Part shown: piece by piece, positions 35,655 to 44,563 of the stretch | Layout of the letters: every line of letters starts with the position of its first letter | How positions within the stretch are numbered: position 1 is the stretch's first letter | NCBI GenBank assembly: GCA_032622095.1 | Contig: CP136065.1 | Span: 248,249,474 to 248,313,473 of the forward strand | Direction of reading: 5' to 3' | DNA from: Siphonodentalium dalli | Lineage: Eukaryota > Mollusca > Scaphopoda > Gadilida > Siphonodentaliidae | DNA length: 64,000 nucleotides | Notes under the pieces: model-generated | What the model saw: only the letters and a program-made list of their open reading frames with translations | Databases searched by the model: none | Told to the model about the DNA's origin: nothing | Position numbers and translations under genes: made by a program

Positions 35655-35659
35655 TTAAT

Positions 35660-36180
35660 ATGGCTACTGTTAGTGTAGCATAATTGCACTGGAGGTATCC
35701 TTCGTCCCACAAGGACCCTTCTCTAGTTCATATCATGTGTACTGCACTGTGGGCTATCCTTCGTCCCACTAGGACAGTCGTGTCTATAGTCCATAGTTAA
35801 ATTCATCTTTATGTGAGTTAACTGGAATGTGTGTGTTGGTGTGATAAAAGAGGGATAACTCTATATGTAGAATTGTTGGTGTTTTCCAACAACAAATAAT
35901 GACCATTAGATTGATTAACTAAATTAGCACACAATATGTCTTTAACCCTTTCTATAATAAATGGATTCTCCCACTCAGTTATAAAAGTATACACTGTGAT
36001 CTATTATTCATTTGGAGGGGTGATTTCAATAGTAGCAGACAATAAACAGATGAAAAGATAAAACAAGAGCAGAATGATGTATATTCATTGATGGGAAATA
36101 CTCTGATAATAAGTTCAAGAAATGACCTATGGTTGTTTGTATGACTGCCATGATTCATCGCGACCTATGACCTATTTGAC
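35660..36180. other. Intronic sequence, nothing recognised
   Basis: Unique sequence between MITE ii and FB1-f. CCTTCGTCCCACAAGGACC and a near copy 70 bp later are the only structure seen. Confidence 0.4.
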
Positions 36181-37075
36181 CAAGCCTCAGTTTAGGGTGT
36201 CTGTCATTTGTCGAATGAGGTCCCCAGAGGGTGAATTTAGTGATGCTAGCCCATCTCTGGGGACCTCATTCTGCTTGGCCTCATCTGCTATGGGAGACAT
36301 AGACTCAGATTGAAGTTCCCAAATGGTGAATATTGTGATGTACACCCATTGGGAAACTTGATTATGCAATGTGTCATCTGACAATTTGGGGATATAGAGA
36401 AACTAAACTAAAAAAGAAACAGAATCTATGTGAAGAAGTTTCTATGGAAATTTGATAACAAAGAAATTTTCCAGAAGTTTTCCTAAGCAGAATGAGGTCC
36501 CCAGATGGTGAAATGGTGATGCTACTCCACTAAGCAGGATAGCGTCACTTAATTAACCCTTTACCCAACAGAACGGCCCTGTGCCAATGCATTCTCTTAT
36601 ATATGCGAGTCGACCATAGGTTGCCTCGCATATATAAGAGAATGCATTGGCTTAACACATTAAAAATGATAAAATTGTCAAAGAATGTAGAAAAATATTA
36701 GAATTTTTTTTTTTTAATGTAAGAAAACATTATAAAATTGTTAAAGAATGTAAGAAAAAATGGTAAAAAGTGTTAATTTCTTTTTAGGCCAATGCATTCT
36801 CTTATATATGCGAGGCGACCTATGGTCGACTCGCATATATAAGAGAATGCATTGGCACAGGGCATAACTGTAACCATCACAATGTGGTCAATGAACCGGT
36901 TCCAATGATATCCATATTTGTATGGTGTTATTGAGACAGACGGAAGATATTTTAGGCTGTTGAAGCTTTATTTGGGCGTTTTGGGCTGTTTTGTTGGGTA
37001 AAGGGTTAACTCTCTGGGGACCTCATTCTGCAAATGACAGGCACACTAAACTCAGGCACACTAAACTCAGGCTTG
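36181..37075. mobile_element. FB1 foldback MITE copy f, carrying a nested MITE
   Basis: Starts CAAGCCTCAGTTTAGGGTG and ends CACTAAACTCAGGCTTG. The final CACTAAACTCAGG is duplicated. The right arm is split at TTAA by the 449-bp MITE at 36557-37005. The right end stops 8 bp before exon J, so FB1 sequence lies against that acceptor (TTGTATTGCAG). Confidence 0.85.
36557..37005. mobile_element. piggyBac-like MITE with intact TTAA duplication
   Basis: Perfect 14-bp terminal inverted repeats, CCCTTTACCCAACA and TGTTGGGTAAAGGG, lie between TTAA at 36553-36556 and TTAA at 37006-37009. Inside are two large palindromes built on TGCATTCTCTTATATATGCG (36588-36650 and 36788-36850). It is 449 bp and non-coding. 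TTAA targets and a CCC start define piggyBac-type elements. Confidence 0.92.
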
Positions 37076-37083
37076 TATTGCAG

Positions 37084-37167
37084 GCCGTGACAGAAGAGAA
37101 GTTCTGTATCTTATTCCAGTCAACATTCAGTGTCGGTGTCGAGAAGGAACTACTGTTCAAAGTCTGG
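37084..37167 (+). CDS. STAT5-like: STAT5-like exon J (DNA-binding domain)
   Basis: 28 codons in phase 0-0. It encodes AVTEEKFCILFQSTFSVGVE then KELLFKVW. Vertebrate STAT5 has SVTEEKFTILFESQFSVG ... LVFQVK. The acceptor is TGTATTGCAG and the donor GTAAGT. Confidence 0.97.
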
Positions 37168-37352
37168 GTAAGTTCATATGTGATAATTGTTCTGTTTGAT
37201 TATTATGGAGTTTGCTTTGAAAATTTATTTATACTATAGTAGGCCTACTGGAAAGATAATGGATCGAAATGGATTTGTGGGGCATTTGTGGTATTATTTG
37301 AAAGAAGAATCCTTCACTGAGTTTGCTGACCTATTCGATGCCATTGCTGGGC

Positions 37353-37540
37353 TAAATTGAAGAAGATTCTATAGAAATTTGATAATAAACAAACTTTCCA
37401 GAGAAGATAATGCCTAACTAGAATGAGGTCCCCACAGGGTGAATTTAGTGATGCTAGCCCACTATACATGATAGCATCACTAAATTCACCCTCTGGGGAC
37501 CTCATTCTGCAATTAACAGGCACACTAAACTCAGACTTTC
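37353..37540. mobile_element. FB1 foldback MITE copy g, right half only
   Basis: It begins in the middle segment (GAAGAAGATTCTATAGAAAT) and contains one complete hairpin arm pair and the terminal AACAGGCACACTAAACTCAG. Confidence 0.75.
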
Positions 37541-37604
37541 TCCCATTTTCATCCTTTCGGACACTTTTCTTATCTGTGCAGTGCTAATTTTCTTCATCTT
37601 TCAG

Positions 37605-37695
37605 ACTCTCCTTTCCGGTGGTGGTAACAGTGCATGGTAACCAGGAGTGCAATGCCATGGCAACCATTCTGTGGGACAACGCATTTGCTGAGCCT
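37605..37695 (+). CDS. STAT5-like: STAT5-like exon K with apparent 2-bp deletion
   Basis: The acceptor is CATCTTTCAG and the donor GTAGGT. From base 37615 the frame encodes [12 protein letters not shown] and then [16 protein letters not shown], a clear STAT5 match (vertebrate LPVVVIVHGSQD ... [12 protein letters not shown]). Exon J ends and exon L begins in phase 0, so this exon should be a multiple of 3, but it is 91 bp. The start reads ACTCTCCTTTCCG. A missing TC in the CT run would explain it and would match the usual TLSLP. As given, the joined reading frame is broken. It may be a sequence error or a real null allele. Confidence 0.9.
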
Positions 37696-37776
37696 GTAGG
37701 TATATATATCTGTTACAGTCAAAGCCACAGGCCCCTCCTACGCTGAATAAAGGCTCCATAGGAACCCTGTTTCAGC

Positions 37777-39345
37777 GAATGCTGGACGTTTCGGCACTTG
37801 GACCTTTCGGCACTTGTGGTTGCCGTTCGGCACCTGGACGTTTCGGCACCTACTTTTTCAGCACTTTGGACGTTTCGGCACCTGCTAATTTTCGGACCAA
37901 ATGAAATTATGAGTGAAGATTAAATTTTTTTTTAATTATTTTTATTCATTATTTCAATAAAATGTGATAAAACATGTAACATGGTAACAGAAACAAACAC
38001 TTGGTGGAACGAATGGTAATGATGGTGAACATATAAAGAGCATATAAATTTAAGTCATACAATGCTAAGGAACGAATACTGAACGGAATAGCTTATAAGT
38101 TCAATTGTCGTCGAGGAGTCAACTGAGGAAGGGAAAGCACCTTTCACAGAAAGTGATGTATATCTCCCTTCTGGAAGATAAAAAACAACTTTAGTGTTGG
38201 GTCCCAATTAACAAACAATAGCAATGTGCACGGCATGGACCAGAAAAGAGCATTCCACTATTCCTGATATGGTATAAATAAAGAGCGTTTATTTGAAAAC
38301 AGTATTTGTCAGAGCGAATAAATGAGTTTTCTTCTCTGTTTTTGTATTCTGGGGAGAATTATTGTCAATCATCATGAACACGGCTTGTGGCCAGTGGAAA
38401 GCACAACCTTGAATCGGGTACCCCGGAAAAAGTTGTCGAATGGCCTAGCTGCCACATTCCAACCTCGAAGTCGGGTAATCGTTTGTCTACGGCTCGGAGC
38501 ACTGAATAGTAGTCATCTCGTCTGCTTGTCTCGGTGCAGTGGACGTCGATCTGATATAATTCAGGGGCGTTGGCCCCTAGAAAGGATTGATTCATCTTCA
38601 AAAACAACACAGTCATATCAGAGTGCGAATTAATCAGAAACTGTTGTAAAAACAACAAAGTTTGATTAGAGTCCGAATTGATCATATAACTGTTGTTACG
38701 ATAAGCTAGCAGGCACAACCGGATTACAATCATATCTCTCTGATTACAAAGGTAATTAACATGCGAGTGTTTGTGAATGTTTGAAGGTTTTTACAGTTAT
38801 TCTGTTTTTGATATAGTTGAAATAAAGTGGTAAACATATTGTATATATTACCTCTTCGTGACATGTGGCAGGGTCATCTGGTCGTTGTGTTTGTGGCATG
38901 ATGTTGATGTTTCTAACAACGTTGGATGGTTTGGGTCCTTGGGACGACTGGCAGGAGGGGCGTCATTATCTGCATGTATTCTGAAGGCGTCTTGTACAAT
39001 GCTCCCTGTTGACCTGCCGAATGTCGACTTAAATGCTTCTTGTTTCACTTCAGTCTGGATCTGAAGTTGCCCGGACGTGTTTTGTAGATGTGGTCTTTTT
39101 AAACAGGTTTGAATGTGTTGCCGTTCTGGACAACTGTTGCTGGACAGGATTTGATCTGTGTAAACACGATTTAGTATGTATTACCGAATCATAACAAACG
39201 GCGAATATAAACACAACATCAAAGATAATATTTTATATGAAAAGAACAAGAACAAGAAACAAGTGCCGAAATGTCCAAGCACCTGGGCCGAAACTTCCAG
39301 AAAACCAGGTGCCGAAACGTCCAGGTGCCGAAACGTCCTGCACCC
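37777..39345. mobile_element. 1.57-kb DNA transposon with 8-bp target duplication
   Basis: The flanking GTTTCAGC is duplicated exactly (37769-37776 and 39346-39353). The ends pair: GAATGCTGGACGTTTCGGCA with the inverse of TGCCGAAACGTCCTGCACCC. GACGTTTCGGCAC is repeated two to three times subterminally on each side. ORFs inside (38365-38733 and 38848-39048, minus) have no transposase motif that I recognise. An 8-bp duplication fits hAT or Merlin; the end sequence does not settle it. Confidence 0.88.
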
Positions 39346-39504
39346 GTTTCAGCAAGTCACTGATAAAAAAATGACAGTGATTTCACTAACGACAGTCTTT
39401 ATATTTTATTTATATGATAGAATGACGTTGTGCGCTGGCAATTTGACACAAAATTAATTAAAACAGTTTGACATCTACAATAAGTGTTATTAGCAATTGG
39501 GATC

Positions 39505-39730
39505 CGTTTTTATGTTTACCCATACCATAGTATGGTAAACATAGTGTCGTTGTCCGGATTGACCACTCGTCGTTAGTTAGTCCGTCCGTCCGTCTGTTTG
39601 TCTGTCTGTCTGTAGACACTTTATGCATGATGTGAACCAAATTTTGTATATGAATTTCTCGGCACAAAAGACAGATTGAGTTCGAATATGGGTTTGATCC
39701 GACTATTTTTAAATGAGTTATTGCCCTTTT
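39505..39730 (+). mobile_element. Fragment of a third HINE-like family
   Basis: The palindrome TTTACCATACCATAGTATGG TAAAC is followed by a GTCCGTCCGTCTGTCTGTCT microsatellite and one core-like unit (TTTTGTATATGAATTTCTCG). This mirrors the left ends of HINE-1 and HINE-2. No right end was seen. Confidence 0.5.
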
Positions 39731-39816
39731 TCTTCATTATAAATGTTATTGGTTTAATAGATATGTCAGCTTGCAACATAAACAATTCCTGTGACAGCTC
39801 TGCTATATAATTGATA

Positions 39817-41074
39817 TTACCGTACTGACCCGCGTTTAGGCCCAGGGGGCCTTTGTTTTATTTGAGCTCACAAATCCAAGTGGGCTTAAACTCGGATATG
39901 GCCCTTTGCAAACCAAAAATCGGGGTAAAACTGATGAAATAGATGAAACTTGAAATATCCCCTGCTTCCAGATTAAGTAAAGGTAAATAGGCCTATAAGT
40001 TACTTTAAGAAAGTGATTTTTCAATTAAATGTGAATATTAAAATATTATAATAACACTTGTCTTGTTGTTTTATTGCCCAACATTCCCATAATTCACGCC
40101 ATAAATGACACTTTAAATTTTGTAAGCAGTGTGGGTAAATCCTGCATCTATAGTCGATAGTAGTCGATAGTTTATATCAATGTTCAGACTTAATCCGATT
40201 AGGAAACTAATAAACCCGACGCTTTATTCATGATCTGTTGTCCACATAGAGGTTGTTACAATGGCGACTAATTGCATGTTTAACAAAAGCCAGTGAGTGT
40301 AATTATTTAACACTAACAGTACTGACAAAAGACAGTTGTATTGCTGCTAAAAAGCACGTGTTTTAATAAATAGAGTTATCACTCCTAAACTGTTTATACT
40401 GTAAAACGTGAACAAAATGCAGATTAAAAATGTTAATGTCAATAATCTTTATTTTGGTTTCGAGTACATAACGTTGACGTTGTTTGGAAGAGATTGTTGT
40501 TCAATGACAAGTTCCCCTTCTGCTTCATTATTATACCCACTGTGTGTTTACATAACCAGGAAGCCAGTTCTCTGTGTTTGGTTACATGAAGGAACATACC
40601 GACGTTGTCACTGAACACGAAAAATATGTTTTTACAGTACTGTAGTTGGACAGACACCTGTGCGCTTTTCACGCGCATAGCCGCGCATGGCTTTTGAACT
40701 TGATGCTACATATATACGCTGTTAGCGACTCGGTTCTTTTGTATTTGATGTCTGTTAATGATTTGTTTCCCCGGGAAGTATAATTTAATAAACAAATAAG
40801 ATTTTAAGATTCACTTTATTTTATTTTATTGAATATTCTCACTTGCCTACGAAGTATAATTTTCCGTTTTGAATATAAATATTATATTTCTCGAGTTTGT
40901 CAATCTTTTTTTCTGTCTACAAGCTGATATCAAATACTTACTTACCACCGCTGAAATTGAAAAAAATTTGGGGTGGGCCTAAACTCGAATATACCCCTTT
41001 GCATGGCATTTGGCCAAAAGATATGGGTGGGCCTAAACACGGACATGGGCTTTGAGCCGGGTCAATACGGTAAT
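39817..41074. mobile_element. 1.26-kb inverted-repeat element
   Basis: The left end TTACCGTACTGACCCGCG pairs with the inverse of the right end GGGTCAATACGGTAA. Both sides also share the subterminal words GGGCTTAAACTCGGATATGG and GGGCCTAAACTCGAATATAC with CCCTTTGCA. No transposase domain was seen, and the target duplication is unclear because the border bases TTA/TAA are themselves inverted. Confidence 0.7.
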
Positions 41075-41488
41075 GTGTCAGCATTGAGGTGGCTTATCTT
41101 GATGTATATTGTTGGTAGAATTTGATACATTAAATTATCATTGTAAACTTAAATTGGACTCTCTTAACCCAAGTATTCCATGTCCAGGTCACATTTCACA
41201 TTTAACCCAAGGCTGTGGTGGTTTAGCATTACAGATCCTGCACCAGTGCATTCTTTTATATAAATGCGAGTGACCAATAAATTCCAATAATTTGTGTTAT
41301 GTACATTTGTCTATAATAATACATAACAGTATACTCTATAATTCAACACCAAAACTCTCATTTATGATTCTGATCATAGTAATTTACTATCGTTAAGGGA
41401 TGGGTTAATATCTGCCGATCGTGATCGGCCTCTCGTTTTCCCTCTGAAGACACGTTGATCTTGAAATCATGGTATAATTTACTTTCAG

Positions 41489-41624
41489 AACAGACAAGCA
41501 TTTTCCGTACCAGAAACGGTCTTATGGCCGGAACTGGCACAGACACTCAGCTGTAAATTCCAGTCATATGCCGGCCGAGGATTAACTGATGATAATCTCT
41601 GCTACCTAGCAACCAAGTTGTTTG
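41489..41624 (+). CDS. STAT5-like: STAT5-like exon L (DNA-binding domain to linker)
   Basis: 136 bp in phase 0-1. It encodes NRQAFSVPETVLWPELAQTL, SCKFQS, then RGLTDDNLCYLATKLF. Vertebrate STAT5 has [20 protein letters not shown] ... RGLTKENLVFLAQKLF. The acceptor is TTACTTTCAG and the donor GTAAGT. The last 24 bp and the donor are repeated downstream. Confidence 0.96.
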
Positions 41625-41710
41625 GTAAGTCTGTTACCTAGCAACCAAATTGTTTGGTAAGTTCACCTGCATTAAAAACTTATGTTACCTAACAACCAAA
41701 CTAGGCACAT
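41625..41710 (+). repeat. Echoes of exon L 3' end with donor
   Basis: TACCTAGCAACCAAGTTGTT TG|GTAAGT in the exon recurs 32 bp later as TACCTAGCAACCAAATTGTT TG|GTAAGT, and once more, decayed, as TACCTAACAACCAAACT at about 41686. Confidence 0.92.
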
Positions 41711-41794
41711 GCCATTTACTAACACCACCATGCACTTGTCTTAAACGTATAATTCAAGCAATGTTTATTTGACCCAAATTTATGAAACCTTTGT

Positions 41795-41913
41795 TCAGTG
41801 AGAACATGTTACACCATTGGATCATGTATGGTGGGGATCATGTATGGTGGGTATCAGTGAGAACATGTTAAACCGTGGGATCATGTAAGGTGTGGATCAT
41901 GTATGGTGGGTAT
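41795..41913. repeat. 16-bp satellite, left outlier block
   Basis: GGATCATGTATGGTGG-type units mixed with GTGAGAACATGTTA. It is separated from the main array by the 844-bp element that follows. Confidence 0.85.
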
Positions 41914-42757
41914 CAGTCTAAGGAAACTCATACCTAAATATTCATAACAACATTGAATATTTGGTCTGACGGATAACATCGCTATCTCATTTCCAAGTCC
42001 TCGGGATTCCGTAATCAGATTGATTGCGTAAATTATTTTCCGTCCAATGAAACCGTTATGGGTTAATAAACAAGTGTTAGTGGGCGGAGACTGTCCCATA
42101 ATGTCACCTCTAAATATAGTAACAGAGCGGAATTTCGTCGGTATTTCTCCGATCGAAAGCGAGGCTTGCAGATACAACAGAGACAGAAAAAATGGCTTCG
42201 AAATTATATATTCGGTACGATTCGGATTAATTTGAAGGATGTGCTAGACCTGATAGATAGGCCTGTGTATGGTACCAACTTGGCCTCCCATAAATATAAA
42301 TAGAACTCACTCATGTCCGTGTATTTGATTTACTTTATTGTAAATCAAATTATTTGTCGTAAAAAAGTCATCTGAAACACCGAGGAAATCACTTAATTTT
42401 ATGCTTTTAAATAGTTCTAAAGCATCATTTTTGATGACGACCTTATTTTATGCTCTCGGATGCAGCTTTCCCGTTGATGCGGCGAGTTCATCTCCCGAAA
42501 AAGAATAGTCGCACACACGACAAATATTATCTTCTGTAAGTTTATGTCGCGACACAGGTCCTCTAGGGGTTGATGAGTCGGCCATTGTTATTGCGAAGCA
42601 CAACAAATAACACGTGGGGACACCTGTCAATCATCGATGTATTTTTTAAAATCTGTGACGTCATTTTGGGGAAGCCCTTCGCTGAATAGAAATGGTTTTG
42701 GCGACATTAGCTCCAGACTCTAGATTTCAAATATAGAGTCGATGTTCACCCAGACTG
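41914..42757. mobile_element. 844-bp insertion with 9-bp flanking duplication
   Basis: The element starts CAGTCTAAGGAAACTC and ends GTTCACCCAGACTG, giving a short inverted CAGTCT/AGACTG. GGTGGGTAT flanks both sides (41905-41913 and 42758-42766). Because the flanks are satellite, the duplication could be fortuitous, but the interior is unrelated to the array. A 9-bp duplication would suit a MULE. It carries a short antisense ORF with a CxxC motif. Confidence 0.6.
42448..42585 (-). CDS. Possible transposon-borne first exon with CxxC motif
   Basis: The minus-strand ORF from ATG at 42585 reads MADSSTPRGPVSRHKLTEDN then ICRVCDYSFSGDE and stops after about 45 codons. CRVC resembles half of a zinc-binding module at the start of a longer protein. 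It could be the first exon of a gene carried by, or captured in, the 844-bp element. I do not recognise the protein. Confidence 0.3.
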   Translation of the reverse strand: MADSSTPRGPVSRHKLTEDNICRVCDYSFSGDELAASTGKLHPRA

Positions 42758-42766
42758 GGTGGGTAT

Positions 42767-44256
42767 CAGTGAGAACATGTTACACAATGGGATCATGTAT
42801 GGTGTGGATCATGTATGGTGGGGTGTGGATCATGTACATTGTGGATCATGTATGGTATGGATCATGTATGGTATGGATCATGTATGGTATGGATCATGTA
42901 TGGTACGGATCATGTATGGTACGGATCATGTATGATGTGGATCATGTATGGTACGGATCATGTATGGTGTGGATCATGTATGTTGGGGATCATGTATGGT
43001 ATGGATCATGTACATTGGGGATCATGTATGGTATGGATCATGTATGGTATGGATCATGTATGGTGTGGATCATGTATGGTGGGGAGTGGATCATGTATGG
43101 GGGGATCATGTATGGCGTGGATCATGTATGTTGGATCATTTATGGTGTGGATCATGTACGGTATGGATCATGTATGGTGTGGATCATGTATGGTGTGGAT
43201 CATGTATGGTGTGGATCATGTACGGTATGGACCATGTATGGTGTGGATCATGTATGGTATGGATCATGTATGGTGTGGATCATGTATGGTGTGGATCATG
43301 TATGGTGGGGAGTGGATCATGTATGGTATGTATGGGGGGGTCATGTATGGCGTGGATCATGTATGTTGGATCATTTATGGTGTGGATCATGTACGGTGTG
43401 GATCATGTATGGTGTGGATCATGTATGGTATGGATCATGTATGGTACGGATCATGTATGGTGTGGATCATGTACAGTGTGGATCATGTATGGTGGGATCA
43501 TGTATGGTATGGATCATGTATGGTACGGATCATGTATGGTATGGATCATGCATGGTGTGGATCATGTATGGTGGGATCATGTATGGTGTGGATCATGTAT
43601 GGTGGGATCATGTATGGTGTGGACCATCTATGGTGTGGATCATGTATGGTGTGGATCATGTATGATGTGAATCATGTATGGTGTGGATCATGTACAGTGT
43701 GGATCATTTATGGTGTGGATCATGTATGGTGTGGATCATGTATGGTGGGGATCATGTATGGTACGGATCATGTATGTTGGGGATCATGCATGGTATGGAT
43801 CATGTATGGTGTGGATCATGTATGGTGCGGATCATGTATGGTACGGATCATGTATGTTAGGGATCATGTATGGTATGGATCATGTACAGTTTGGATCATG
43901 TATGGTATGGATCATGTATGGTATGGATCATGTATGCTGTGGATCATGTATGGTGGGGATCATGTATGGTGGGGATCATGTATGGTGTGATCACGTATGG
44001 TGGGGATCATGTACAGTGTGGATAATGTATGGTGTGGACCATGTATGGTGTGGATCATGTATGGTGGGGTCATGTATGGTGTGGACCATCTATGGTGTGG
44101 ATCATGTACAGTGTGGATCATTTATGGTGTGGATCATGTATGGTGGGGATCATGTATGGTGTGGATCATGCATGATGGGGATGATGTATGGTGGGGATCA
44201 TGTACAGTGTGGATAATGTATGGTGTGGATCATGTATGGTGTGGATCATGTATGGT
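42767..44256. repeat. 16-bp satellite, main array (about 90 copies)
   Basis: Head-to-tail GGATCATGTATGGTRT with variants (GTACAGTG, GTATGTTG, GTATGGTGGG). The period is not a multiple of 3, so all + frames give long MYGVDHVWCGSCMVWI artefact ORFs up to 391 codons. It lies in the intron between exons L and M. Confidence 0.97.
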
Positions 44257-44281
44257 GGAAATGTTTCCTATACAAAAATGC

Positions 44282-44428
44282 CTGTATGTCTAATGAATCT
44301 TGGTGATATATTCAACATTTCAAGCATTCTCCTTCACATAATTTATTATAAAATCCATGTATGTCTAATGAATCTCGGTGATATATTCAACATTTCAAGT
44401 ATTCTCCTTCCCATAATTTATTACCTTT
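44282..44428. repeat. About 75-bp direct duplication beside exon M acceptor
   Basis: TGTATGTCTAATGAATCT ... GGTGATATATTCAACATTTC ... ATTCTCCTTC occurs twice, at 44284 and 44359. The second copy leads into the acceptor TTACCTTTTAG. No exon bases are included. Confidence 0.9.
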
Positions 44429-44431
44429 TAG

Positions 44432-44490
44432 GAGGAAGGGTGACAGATGATTTTTCAAAACAGCAAATAAAATGGTCTCAATTTAACAAG
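44432..44490 (+). CDS. STAT5-like: STAT5-like exon M (linker domain start)
   Basis: 59 bp in phase 1-0, GRVTDDFSKQQIKWSQFNK. It aligns with vertebrate STAT5 LSVSWSQFNRE at the start of the helical linker domain. The donor is GTAAAT. The next expected exon (TFWQWFDGV region) was not found downstream in this window. Confidence 0.93.
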
Positions 44491-44563
44491 GTAAATAGTA
44501 TTTATTTCCCAACTCATTGTGATTTAAGACATCTTGATAATTTTGCAGAGTAGTTGAGTTTTT

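Larger units (their letters stand above)
1914..44490 (+). other. STAT5-like: STAT5-like gene, partial (13 exons A-M)
   Basis: STAT proteins are latent cytoplasmic transcription factors. They are phosphorylated by JAK-type kinases, dimerise through SH2 domains and bind DNA in the nucleus. Thirteen exons joined by GT-AG introns give about 466 codons covering the coiled coil (A-F), the DNA-binding domain (G-L) and the start of the linker (M). The match to vertebrate STAT5 is strong: exon G reads PPQVLK then [17 protein letters not shown], and exons J, K and M contain [16 protein letters not shown] and KWSQFNK. STAT6 matches exon G less well. Intron phases agree at every junction except into exon K. 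The N-terminal exons lie before the window. No SH2 exon was seen between 44491 and 64000. Introns run from about 350 bp to 11 kb and hold nearly all the transposons described here. Identity is secure; intactness is not. Confidence 0.93.

Noticed and set aside
41914-42757. Calling the 844-bp insertion a hAT element from its CAGTCT ends
   Set aside because: The flanking duplication is 9 bp rather than 8 and lies in satellite, so the superfamily cannot be set.
42742-44293. Plus-strand ORFs up to 391 codons rich in MYGVDHVWCGSC
   Set aside because: They are the 16-bp satellite read in three frames. Low complexity, and within an intron of the STAT gene.
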